From NCBI GenBank assembly GCA_902476475.1, contig CABSDO010000017.1, positions 1 to 24,847 of the forward strand: 24,847 bases of DNA, read 5' to 3'. Positions 1 to 7,059 of this stretch are shown piece after piece. Under the pieces are notes generated by a model. That model was given only the letters and a program-made list of their open reading frames with translations, was not told the origin of the DNA and searched no databases. This DNA is from an uncultured Collinsella sp. GTDB taxonomy: Bacteria > Actinomycetota > Coriobacteriia > Coriobacteriales > Coriobacteriaceae. The translations under genes and the position numbers were made by a program. Numbering within the stretch: the stretch's first letter is position 1; every line of letters begins with the position of its first letter.

Positions 1-618
1 AAGCTGGACAGCCGCCTATATGCAAATGCCCTCAATCGCATCGACAACTTTGACGGCAATGCCGTGCGCGAGAAAAGCACGCTTTACCTTATGCTCTTTG
101 TGGCAACGGGGGCGCTCGCCGATCCCGTTCAGGGCGTGGCCACCGTCGAGCGCTTTTGCGACAGCAAGACGGGCGGGCACTTTGGCACCACCGAAACTAC
201 CGTCGGACGTGGCTTTATGAGCAGCCTGGAGCAGCCGCGCACCGTCGCCCCCAACCTCGGTCTGCTCAGAACCCATGCCGACAACTGCGCCGACATGCAA
301 ATCCATCCCCTCACACGCGATCCGCGCGGCACCGTGATTGGTTCTTTGCCCAAAACCTCGCCCAGCATCACCGATGTAGGCGCCGACGCCTCGCGCGAGC
401 ATCTTCGTATTTGGCTCGAGGGTGAGCACTGGTACGCCCAGGGCCTTGGATCGACCAACGGCACAGTGCTCGAATCGGGCGCGGGCGACGGCGATATTGT
501 GATTGAGCCGCCGCGCGACCAACGCGAGCCCGGCAAAGTCTATCCCCCCGTGGAAATCGCCAACAGCGACAGGCTCCATCTGGGTCTCTACACGACATTC
601 CTTGTCATTGTGGACTAG
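1..618 (+). CDS. FHA-domain protein, 5' end cut by the window
   Basis: The frame is open from base 1, so this is the C-terminal part (205 residues) of a longer protein. A forkhead-associated domain, which binds phosphothreonine peptides, occupies the second half. Its signature is visible: the SREH stretch at residues 131-134 of the visible part, then STNGT at 151-155, which supplies the conserved Ser, His and Asn-Gly of the binding loops. The first half resembles no family I recognise. The gene ends in TAG 171 nt before a Ser/Thr kinase on the same strand, so a kinase-substrate or kinase-reader partnership is a reasonable inference. FHA assignment is confident; the role of the protein is not known. 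Confidence 0.85.
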   Translation, partial: KLDSRLYANALNRIDNFDGNAVREKSTLYLMLFVATGALADPVQGVATVERFCDSKTGGHFGTTETTVGRGFMSSLEQPRTVAPNLGLLRTHADNCADMQIHPLTRDPRGTVIGSLPKTSPSITDVGADASREHLRIWLEGEHWYAQGLGSTNGTVLESGAGDGDIVIEPPRDQREPGKVYPPVEIANSDRLHLGLYTTFLVIVD

Positions 619-619
619 C

Positions 620-652
620 ACGGACGGCAATCGGAAGACGGTCGCCGTCCGT
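620..652 (+). terminator. Weak hairpin after the FHA gene
   Basis: A perfect 9-bp inverted repeat (ACGGACGGC at 620-628, GCCGTCCGT at 644-652) lies 1 nt after the FHA stop. A second, mutually exclusive pairing exists (AAGACGG 635-641 with CCGTCTT 649-655). The following bases are only moderately T-rich, so intrinsic termination is possible but unproven. Confidence 0.4.
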
Positions 653-696
653 CTTACGTCTTCTACCTTCTGCGTCGTAAACGACAATGCTCAGCG

Positions 697-757
697 GTAT
701 ACGTGGGCAGTGCGACTATCATGGTACTTTACCGATATCCGCACTGCTCACGTATAC
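697..757. repeat. Long near-perfect palindrome upstream of the kinase gene
   Basis: The arms 697-714 and 740-757 pair over 18 positions with one G-T wobble. The intervening 25 nt fold further: GGTA (723-726) pairs with TACC (730-733) around a CTT loop, and ATC pairs with GAT just outside. The whole segment could form one extended stem. It ends 32 nt before the kinase start codon, so it could be a regulator site, a leader hairpin or a dispersed palindrome. Confidence 0.75.
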
Positions 758-789
758 GTGCGGCAACCCATGCCAGACAAAGGAACGCC

Positions 790-2874
790 ATGGATACTAC
801 CGATAGCGCCTATGGCGACAAACTCGTCCGTCTCGATACGTTCGATACCGCCGTGGCGGTCGACCCCAGCGCCGAGGACGACGCCAAACGCCGGTTTATG
901 ACACTTATTCTCCAGACGGCCTACCGCAACAACGGCAACATCGGGCACGTGCTGCGCGCGACCAACACGAGCGGCGAGGTCTTTGCCGTCAAGCTGCTCA
1001 AGGACAACGCCATTCTCTCTGGCCAAGCCCCCGACCGCTCCGCCGAGCAATCGGCAGCGCACCTGGCCAACACCGCTGCGCTGTTTGAGGAGTACCGTCA
1101 TCTGTGTACCGTCTCGCACCTGCGCGGATTTCCGCGCGTCTATGGCTATGGATCGTGCGAGGATGACCCGCTCATCCTCATGGAGTGGGTCGAGGGCACC
1201 TCACTCAAGCAGGCGCTGCCCCTGCTTCCTCACGACGCCTCGGGCGGGCTGACCACCCAGATGGTCGCCGCCGTCGGAAACGCCGTGCTTCGTGCGCTCT
1301 TGATGACCCAAGGCCTCGTGAATCCGGTCGTCCATCGCGACCTGTCGCCTGCCAATATTATGTTCCGCACCACCAGTCGAACGCTCGAGCAGCAGATTGC
1401 CGATTGCTCCTTTGACCCCTGCCTCATCGACATGGGCTCCGCGACCATGGCTCTCAGCGACGACACGATCACCCGGCGCGCCGACATCTGGCGCTTTGCC
1501 ACGCCCGCATACGCCGCGCCCGAGATGCTCACGCAGGATATCGAAGGCATCGCGGCCCTTCGCCGTTCGCCGGCAATCGACGTCTATGCGCTTTCGAGCA
1601 TTCTGTACCAGCTCTACAGCGGTCGCAAACCGTTTGACTTTGAGTCGACGGACGCCGCTGCAACCGGCTCGTTCTATCTCGTAAAGACCAAGACCAAGCC
1701 GGCACCGCTCGAGCCGCGCTGCGAGGGCGATGAAGCGCTCGTCCAAATCATCATGAAGGGTCTCTCAGTCGAGCAGTGCGATCGTCCCACCGAGCAGCAG
1801 ATGCTCGAGGTGCTCTCGGCATACCTCACCGATGCCGAATCCGAGGGCCGCGAAGGCGCGGGCAGTGACGCCGCAATCGACATCGACTCCGGTACACACC
1901 TTAAGGTCGACGTCGCCGGCGAGCGCGCGCGAGAGATCCTGGAGCAGGCCCGGCACGATGCCATGACCCGCCGCCGCTTTATTATCGGTGGCGTCGTTGC
2001 AGCCGTTGCGGGGCTCAGCGTTATCGGGGCGGCAACCCATGGCTTTGGCATCCCCGACTACCTGGACGGCATCCGCGGTTCACTTGGCGACTACACCTGG
2101 GACCAGCTGCAGGAGATTTCGCTCAAGATTAAGGCCGCCGAGACCCGTAGCGAGGCACGCGAGATTGCCAAGCGCTACCATCTGCTCGACGCCGATGGGC
2201 ATATCCCCTATCCGTGTACCAAGCGCGTGAAACTCACCAACGGGCTGGAGGTCGGCGCGCAGCTTGTGGGCATCCGTCACGATGAACTTCTGGACGGGAC
2301 GGGCAAGGCCGGGCTGACGTTTATGTTCGACGCGGGTATTGCCGAGCGCAACGCTGCGACTGAACCGCCGAGCGCCGGCTGGGCAGATTGCGAGCTGCGG
2401 GAATGGCTCAACGGCGACGGCCTTAAGCTGCTGCCCAACGAGTTGCGCGCGCTCATTAAAGGGGTCAAGAAGGTCTCAAACAATGTGGGCGCCGCCAACA
2501 GCGCATCGTGTCTGAGCGAGTTGCCCGCAACCCTTTGGCTGCCCGCCATGGTCGAGCTGTGCGGTACGCAACCGCCCGATTCGTTTGCCGAGGACTATCA
2601 CTACCTGGCAGACATCTACAACGGCGAGGGCAAGGAGTATCAGCTCTTCCGCGAGCTCAAGGTGAGCCCGTATTCCACGAACGAGACGATGGTCCGCCAG
2701 TGGAAGGGCGAGGACACCTGCTGGTGGGAGCGCACGGTGAGCCCCGACACATCGGAGAGCGAAGGCACGCTCTATATGAACCGCGTGGGGCACGACGGCG
2801 ACGTCTTTACGTACGCAACGCCTGCGGAAAAGCCAAACAAGCTAACCTGTGTGATCCCCGGGTTCTGTATCTAG
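790..2874 (+). CDS. Membrane-anchored Ser/Thr protein kinase with C-terminal DUF6273-like domain
   Basis: The product has 694 residues. I chose ATG 790 over an in-frame upstream start at 703 because AAAGGA (779-784) sits 5 nt ahead of it and the 703 start lies inside the palindrome. The N-terminal half is a eukaryotic-like kinase: the ATP-binding lysine is in FAVKLL (K68), the catalytic loop is HRDLSPAN (H182, D184, N189), the metal-binding DFG is DMG (D214), and YAAPEM marks the activation-segment end. A single membrane helix follows an RRR stretch (about residues 398-418). The outer C-terminal region carries the tryptophan/WLN pattern of DUF6273 (CELREWLNGDG, then LWLPAMVEL). The kinase domain is predicted cytoplasmic with DUF6273 outside. 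FHA gene upstream suggests a phospho-signalling pair. The substrate is unknown. Confidence 0.9.
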   Translation: MDTTDSAYGDKLVRLDTFDTAVAVDPSAEDDAKRRFMTLILQTAYRNNGNIGHVLRATNTSGEVFAVKLLKDNAILSGQAPDRSAEQSAAHLANTAALFEEYRHLCTVSHLRGFPRVYGYGSCEDDPLILMEWVEGTSLKQALPLLPHDASGGLTTQMVAAVGNAVLRALLMTQGLVNPVVHRDLSPANIMFRTTSRTLEQQIADCSFDPCLIDMGSATMALSDDTITRRADIWRFATPAYAAPEMLTQDIEGIAALRRSPAIDVYALSSILYQLYSGRKPFDFESTDAAATGSFYLVKTKTKPAPLEPRCEGDEALVQIIMKGLSVEQCDRPTEQQMLEVLSAYLTDAESEGREGAGSDAAIDIDSGTHLKVDVAGERAREILEQARHDAMTRRRFIIGGVVAAVAGLSVIGAATHGFGIPDYLDGIRGSLGDYTWDQLQEISLKIKAAETRSEAREIAKRYHLLDADGHIPYPCTKRVKLTNGLEVGAQLVGIRHDELLDGTGKAGLTFMFDAGIAERNAATEPPSAGWADCELREWLNGDGLKLLPNELRALIKGVKKVSNNVGAANSASCLSELPATLWLPAMVELCGTQPPDSFAEDYHYLADIYNGEGKEYQLFRELKVSPYSTNETMVRQWKGEDTCWWERTVSPDTSESEGTLYMNRVGHDGDVFTYATPAEKPNKLTCVIPGFCI

Positions 2875-2917
2875 GCGGCGGGCGTCTTGCCGCGACGGGA
2901 CCCCACCCCGGCAATTG

Positions 2918-3212
2918 TCTCGATCTGTAACAGTTAGAACCCAAAAACCGGTCTAGATGTTACAGATCGAGATATTGAGTCATCGTCTGACGGTTTGTCT
3001 TAATCTGTAACATCTGGAACCCAAAAACCGGTCTTAGTGTTACAGATTGAGACAAACCCAAACCTCGCAAAACAAAATCTCGATCTGTAACAGCTAGAGG
3101 TTATTTTCCCTGCTAGATGTTACAGATTGAGATGTTAAGCAACCGCCGAATTGTTTGTCTCAATCTGTAACAGTAACCCGGCAAAACTGGGGCTAGATGT
3201 TACAGATCGAGA
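2918..3212. repeat. Array of eight alternating 15-bp motifs at 40-bp pitch (array 1)
   Basis: The motif TCTCRATCTGTAACA (one copy reads TCTTAATC...) starts at 2918, 2998, 3078 and 3158 on the plus strand and appears reverse-complemented at 2958, 3038, 3118 and 3198. Every start is exactly 40 bp from the next and every gap is 25 nt. The four inverted pairs can each form a 15-bp stem, extended in some cases by TTTG/CAAA outside the arms. Gap sequences differ, but those inside pairs often end in CTAGA. The array starts 43 nt after the kinase stop, and CCCCACCCCGGCAA (2901-2914) precedes it. Confidence 0.95.
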
Positions 3213-3287
3213 CGAAGGGCGGGGATGGTGCACCAACCCGGCAGCCGCCCTCATCTGTATCGGAATGGCATACATTTCTCTCTGTAC

Positions 3288-3318
3288 TAGACACCCCCAG
3301 GGGGTATGGGTGTATAGT
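3288..3318 (+). promoter_or_regulatory. Copper-responsive promoter with CsoR-type operator for copA
   Basis: A TAGACA -35 like hexamer (3288-3293) and a TATAGT -10 like hexamer (3313-3318) are separated by 19 bp. The spacer contains an ACCCCC/GGGGGT dyad followed by ATGGGTGTA. This closely resembles known CsoR operators of the type found ahead of Bacillus copZA. A csoR gene lies at the end of the same locus, which supports copper-relieved repression. The palindrome would cover the spacer between the hexamers, so bound CsoR would block polymerase. Binding itself is inferred. Confidence 0.7.
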
Positions 3319-3365
3319 ATCGGCAGGTTAACAATTCCAATACCGAACCACAGAAAGGAGAAGCC

Positions 3366-5705
3366 ATGGCTCAAGATAAATTCGATGTGGGCGGCATGAC
3401 GTGCGCCGCCTGCCAGGCGCACGTGGACCGTGCCGTGAGCAAACTCGACGGCGTCCAAAGCGTCGCGGTCAATCTGCTCGCCGGCTCTATGCTGGTGGAC
3501 TACGACCCTGCGCAGGTCTCCCCCGACGACATCTGCACCGCTGTCGACCGCGCGGGCTACTCAGCCTCGCCCATCAGCACGGGCACCGACGCTGTCCAAA
3601 GCGGAAGTGCGCAAGCCAGGTCCGGCGCCGCCCATATGGAGTCGCCGACCAAAAAGTTGGAGGCCGCCGCCTCTGCCATGCGCACCCGCCTCATCGTCTC
3701 GATCGTATTCCTCATCCCACTGTTCTACATAGGCATGGGGCACATGCTCGGCTGGCCGCTGCCCGGCATCTTCACCGACTACACCCACAGCATGACGCTC
3801 GCCCTCACCGAGCTCGTTCTGCTCATCCCCATCGTCTATGTCAACGACGCGTACTTTATCAACGGGTTTAAATCGCTCGCGCACGGCGCGCCCACCATGG
3901 ACGCCCTTATTGCCGTGGGCGCCACCGCCTCCATCGCCTGGTCGCTCTACGCCATGTTCATCATGGCCGACCAATTAGCCGCGGGTCAGGTCCACGAAGC
4001 CATGATGACAGGCATGGACAATCTGTATTTTGAGAGCGCGGGCACGATCCTGTCGCTCGTCACCGTGGGCAAATACCTTGAGACGCGCAGCAAGTCCAAA
4101 ACCGGCGGCGCCATCGAGGCGCTGATCGACCTGGCGCCCAAGACCGCGACCGTCGTGGCAGAGGACGGTACCGAAACCACCGTCGACGTCGACAGCGTCC
4201 TTCCCGGCCAGGTCCTGCGCGTGCGCCCCGGCGAGTCCATCCCCGTCGATGGCGTGGTGCTCGAAGGCAGCTCGGCCGTGGACGAGAGCGCGCTCACCGG
4301 CGAGTCCATCCCCGTGGAAAAGACCGCCGGCGACACCGTCAACGCCGCCACCGTCAACCGCACCGGATCGTTTACCTTCCGCGCTACGCGTGTGGGCGCT
4401 GACACGTCGCTCGCCAAGATTATCCAGCTCGTCGAGGACGCCAATGCCACCAAGGCACCCATTGCTCGACTGGCCGACAAGGTCGCCGGCGTGTTCGTGC
4501 CCGTGGTATTCGTGATCTCGGCCGTGACCTTTGTGGTGTGGATGGCACTGACCAGCGACGTGAATGAGGCGCTCACCTCCGCCGTCGCTGTGCTGGTGAT
4601 CAGCTGCCCGTGCGCGCTGGGCCTGGCCACGCCCGTCGCCATTATGGTCGGCACCGGCAAGGGCGCCGAGATGGGCATTCTCTTTAAGAGCGCCGAGGCG
4701 CTGGAGAACCTGCGCAGCGTGGGCACCGTGGTGCTCGATAAGACGGGCACGGTCACCCGCGGCAAGCCTGCCGTGACCGATATCGTGGTGGCCACGCGCG
4801 CCGACGGCTCGCCCGCCATGAGCGAAAAGGCGCTGCTCAAGCTGGCCGCTGCGCTGGAGCGCTCAAGCGAGCACCCGCTTGCCGAGGCGATTTTGGCCGA
4901 GTGCGAGGCGCGCGGAATTGTCGCGCGCATGGTCGAGGACTTTGCCGCCGTGCCCGGTCGTGGCGTGACGGCGCGCGAGGGGCAAAACGTCATCGCCGCC
5001 GGCAACGTGCGTCTGATGGACGAGCTAGGTACGAAGATGCCCGCCGGCCTTGCCGAACAGTTCGCCGCCGAGGGCAAAACACCGCTGTTCTTTGCCAAGA
5101 ACGGCGAGCTCGTCGGTACCATCGCCGTGGCTGACGAGGTCAAAGAGACGAGCGCCGAGGCCATCGCCGCGCTCCGCAAGCTCGGCGTCGACGTGCGCAT
5201 GCTCACCGGCGACAACCGCGTGACGGCCGAGGCAATCGCCCGCCGCGTGGGACTGAGCAGTAAGCAGGTCATCGCCGACGTCCTCCCCGCCGACAAGGAG
5301 CGCCACGTGCGCGAGTTGCAGGATGCGGGCAGCAAGGTCGCCATGGTGGGAGACGGCATCAACGACTCCCCCGCCCTGGCGCGCGCCGACGTGGGCCTTG
5401 CGATCGGCACCGGCGCCGACATCGCCAAGGAAGGGGCGGATGTGGTGCTCATGCGCAGCGACCTCATGGATGTTGCGCGAGCCATCGAGCTTTCGCGCGC
5501 CACGATTCGCAACATCAAGCAAGACCTGTTCTGGGCGCTGTTCTACAACGGCATCGGCATTCCGCTCGCCGCGGGCGTGTTCTTCCCCCTCACCGGATGG
5601 CAGCTCTCGCCGATGTTTGGCGCCGCGGCCATGAGCCTGTCGAGCGTCTGCGTCGTAAGCAATGCGCTGCGCCTGCGAACCTTTAAGCCTAAAGTGGCAA
5701 AATAG
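3366..5705 (+). CDS. copA: Copper-exporting P1B-type ATPase CopA
   Basis: The 779-residue product is a full-length heavy-metal P-type ATPase that pumps Cu(I) out of the cell using ATP. It has one N-terminal HMA domain with GMTCAAC (Cys13 and Cys16), an actuator loop with LTGES, the intramembrane CPC metal site (residues 414-416), the phosphorylation motif DKTGT (Asp458), SEHPLAEAI of the nucleotide-binding domain, and GDGINDSPAL from residue 662. The start is set by AGAAAGGAG a few bases before ATG 3366. It is the first gene of a copper locus with a chaperone and CsoR, preceded by a CsoR-like operator. The CPC site and the neighbours favour Cu(I) over Zn or Cd. A large antisense frame over it is a codon shadow. 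Confidence 0.97.
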   Translation: MAQDKFDVGGMTCAACQAHVDRAVSKLDGVQSVAVNLLAGSMLVDYDPAQVSPDDICTAVDRAGYSASPISTGTDAVQSGSAQARSGAAHMESPTKKLEAAASAMRTRLIVSIVFLIPLFYIGMGHMLGWPLPGIFTDYTHSMTLALTELVLLIPIVYVNDAYFINGFKSLAHGAPTMDALIAVGATASIAWSLYAMFIMADQLAAGQVHEAMMTGMDNLYFESAGTILSLVTVGKYLETRSKSKTGGAIEALIDLAPKTATVVAEDGTETTVDVDSVLPGQVLRVRPGESIPVDGVVLEGSSAVDESALTGESIPVEKTAGDTVNAATVNRTGSFTFRATRVGADTSLAKIIQLVEDANATKAPIARLADKVAGVFVPVVFVISAVTFVVWMALTSDVNEALTSAVAVLVISCPCALGLATPVAIMVGTGKGAEMGILFKSAEALENLRSVGTVVLDKTGTVTRGKPAVTDIVVATRADGSPAMSEKALLKLAAALERSSEHPLAEAILAECEARGIVARMVEDFAAVPGRGVTAREGQNVIAAGNVRLMDELGTKMPAGLAEQFAAEGKTPLFFAKNGELVGTIAVADEVKETSAEAIAALRKLGVDVRMLTGDNRVTAEAIARRVGLSSKQVIADVLPADKERHVRELQDAGSKVAMVGDGINDSPALARADVGLAIGTGADIAKEGADVVLMRSDLMDVARAIELSRATIRNIKQDLFWALFYNGIGIPLAAGVFFPLTGWQLSPMFGAAAMSLSSVCVVSNALRLRTFKPKVAK

Positions 5706-5731
5706 GCTCACCATTAAGTCCATTTATAACG

Positions 5732-5830
5732 GGCTTTCCAGGTGCCCGAGATTGACCTGAAAGAGGAGCGAAGCGTACTTTGGTACGCGAGCGACGGCTT
5801 GAAGGTCAAGGTCGGGTGGTTGAGAAAGCC
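5732..5830 (+). ncRNA. Candidate structured element between copA and the chaperone gene
   Basis: Several nested complementary blocks can fold into one long irregular stem: GGCTTTC (5732-5738) with GAAAGCC (5824-5830), CCCGA (5745-5749) with TCGGG (5812-5816), TTGACCT (5752-5758) with AGGTCAA (5803-5809), and GCGTAC (5773-5778) with GTACGC (5783-5788) around a TTTG loop. It ends 22 nt before the chaperone ATG. It could be a leader RNA, an mRNA-processing or termination element between copA and copZ, or a dispersed palindromic repeat. I do not recognise it as a named RNA family, so the ncRNA label is tentative. Confidence 0.5.
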
Positions 5831-5852
5831 AACACAACAGAGAGGGATACCC

Positions 5853-6011
5853 ATGCGTTACACAATCAAAACTTCCGGCCTCATGTGCGGTCACTGCGAC
5901 GCCACTGTCGAGACGGCACTGCTCAACGTGGCCGGCGTGACCGACGCCGACGCCGATCACGAGACTCAGACCGTCCAGGTGGAGTGCGCCGACACCGTGA
6001 CCGCCGCGTAG
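5853..6011 (+). CDS. copZ: Short HMA-domain copper chaperone, possibly truncated
   Basis: The product has 52 residues and begins with a ferredoxin-like HMA fold carrying the metal-binding LMCGHC motif, as in CopZ chaperones that hand Cu(I) to CopA. ATG 5853 is preceded by AGAGAGGG at a good distance; an in-frame GTG at 5742 would run through the hairpin element and is less likely. Typical CopZ proteins are about 65-70 residues, and this one stops at TAG 6009 before the last helix and strand. The frame downstream stays open and reads QLPEAFDPIDQKR, which looks like the missing HMA tail, before reaching the csoR start in the same frame. A premature stop is therefore possible. Function as a chaperone is inferred from motif and neighbours. 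Confidence 0.75.
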   Translation: MRYTIKTSGLMCGHCDATVETALLNVAGVTDADADHETQTVQVECADTVTAA

Positions 6012-6059
6012 CAGCTACCAGAAGCATTCGACCCCATCGACCAGAAACGAGGACCCGCC

Positions 6060-6332
6060 ATGATGGCAGACCACAAATCGGTGACCCGCATGCTCAAGAC
6101 GGCACGCGGCCAGATCGACGGCATCTTGCGGATGGTCGAGGAGGACCGCTATTGCGTCGATATTTCCACGCAGCTCATGGCCACACAGGCGCTCCTCGCG
6201 CGCATTAACGCCGACGTGCTCAAGGCGCATATCGAGGGCTGCGTGACTTCGGCAATCGAATCGGGCGACGAAGACCTCAAAGCCGCCAAACTCGCCGAAA
6301 TCGAACGCGTCGTCGACAAACTCTCCAAGTAA
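6060..6332 (+). CDS. csoR: CsoR-family copper-sensing transcriptional repressor
   Basis: The 90-residue all-helical protein matches the CsoR/RcnR family in length and sequence (RGQIDGILRMVEEDRYCVDI, then LKAHIEGCV). The Cu(I) ligand triad Cys-His-Cys is present at C32, H57 and C61. Copper binding releases the family's repressors from GC-rich operators, and such an operator lies ahead of copA. It starts at tandem ATGs (6060 and 6063) after ACGAGGA; either may be used. It lies 48 nt after the chaperone stop and is probably cotranscribed with copA, giving autoregulation. The triad distinguishes it from the nickel-sensing RcnR and formaldehyde-sensing FrmR types. Confidence 0.93.
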   Translation: MMADHKSVTRMLKTARGQIDGILRMVEEDRYCVDISTQLMATQALLARINADVLKAHIEGCVTSAIESGDEDLKAAKLAEIERVVDKLSK

Positions 6333-6342
6333 TTGGGGCATT

Positions 6343-6424
6343 GGGGACAGGTACGTTTGCACCGTCTTGGTATTCCGGGGACAGGTATGTTTGCACCACA
6401 TTGGTGCAGATTAACCTGTCCCCC
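6343..6424. repeat. REP-like palindrome with GGGGACAGGT arms
   Basis: Two direct copies of a 21-bp unit beginning GGGGACAGGTA and ending TTTGCACC lie at 6343-6363 and 6377-6397. They are followed after ACATT by an inverted copy at 6403-6423 (GGTGCA ... ACCTGTCCCC) with a 5-nt mismatch in the middle. The second and third copies form a hairpin. The element starts 10 nt after the csoR stop, a usual position for REP elements mobilised by RAYT transposases, and it may also end the copper transcript. No RAYT gene is in the window. Confidence 0.75.
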
Positions 6425-6478
6425 TTGCTCTAAATCGGGTATAAAGGCGTGCAGCATATCGAACGAAAGGCAATTTGC

Positions 6479-6952
6479 ATGAATGACTTTATGAAGGGTC
6501 GCAATGGTGCCGATGAACTCACCATCATGATGGGTTTTGCCGGCATCGTCATCGCGATGATCGGATCGATAGCCCGCATCCAGTGGCTCAGCTGGATTGC
6601 CATCGTCGTAATCGTGATTGGCGTGCTGCGCGGCCTGTCCAAAAATATCGACGCACGTCACAAGGAGAACGAGGCCTTTGTCGCCGCGACTGCAAACGTA
6701 CCCGGCTTGGGCAAGTTTGTAGCTAGCTTGGGCGGCGGAGCTGCAGCGGCCAACGCCTCGCGCGCAGCCGGTACTAGCAAGGAAGACTTTGAACGTGCCA
6801 AGCGCACAGCCAAGAAGATGTGGAAGGGCCGCAAGACCACGGCCTATCTAAAGTGCCCCAACTGCGGCCAGATGCTCTCCGTTCCCAAGGGCAAAGGCAA
6901 GATCCGCGTCACCTGCCCCAAGTGCCATGCCAAGATGGAGACGCGCTCATAG
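6479..6952 (+). CDS. Small membrane protein with C-terminal zinc ribbon
   Basis: The product has 157 residues. ATG 6479 follows CGAAAGG by 8 nt; an upstream in-frame start at 6449 lacks a ribosome site. Two hydrophobic helices occur near the N-terminus (LTIMMGFAGIVIAMIGSI and WLSWIAIVVIVIGVLRGL), then a basic linker, then a zinc ribbon with two CxxC pairs (CPNCGQMLSVPKGKGK and CPKCHAKM). Small proteins of this build (two helices, then CPxCxQxLxVPKGKGK) are widespread in Gram-positive bacteria but have no known function to my knowledge. The linker here is longer and Ala/Gly-rich. TATAAA at 6440-6445 could be its -10 box. It is followed by a strong terminator. Confidence 0.85.
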   Translation: MNDFMKGRNGADELTIMMGFAGIVIAMIGSIARIQWLSWIAIVVIVIGVLRGLSKNIDARHKENEAFVAATANVPGLGKFVASLGGGAAAANASRAAGTSKEDFERAKRTAKKMWKGRKTTAYLKCPNCGQMLSVPKGKGKIRVTCPKCHAKMETRS

Positions 6953-6973
6953 CTGCCATACCATGGGACAAAT

Positions 6974-7009
6974 AAAAGCCGAGGCCTCGCACTGGGACCT
7001 CGGCTTTTT
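6974..7009. terminator. Bidirectional intrinsic terminator
   Basis: AAAAGCCGAGG (6974-6984) pairs perfectly with CCTCGGCTTTT (6998-7008). The T-run serves the plus-strand zinc-ribbon gene, and the A-run gives a T-tract for the convergent minus-strand amidohydrolase. Confidence 0.9.
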
Positions 7010-7059
7010 CTAATTATGACAAAGGGATTGCCCCCTTGTCGCATCGCCATATCGCGCGC

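Noticed and set aside
2918..3212. CRISPR array
   Set aside because: Repeats and unequal 25-nt gaps recall CRISPR, but the repeats are only 15 bp, alternate in orientation, recur at four loci, and no cas gene is present.
3288..3318. CueR (MerR-family) control of copA
   Set aside because: The 19-bp spacer fits, but no MerR gene is in the locus and csoR is; the dyad resembles CsoR operators more closely.
3986..5518. 510-codon open frame antisense to copA
   Set aside because: It mirrors copA codons, is Ser/Ala/Thr-rich low-complexity and has no recognisable domain; typical GC-rich codon shadow.
5742..5852. N-terminal extension of the copper chaperone from GTG 5742
   Set aside because: The added 37 residues are encoded by the hairpin element, and ATG 5853 has the better ribosome site.
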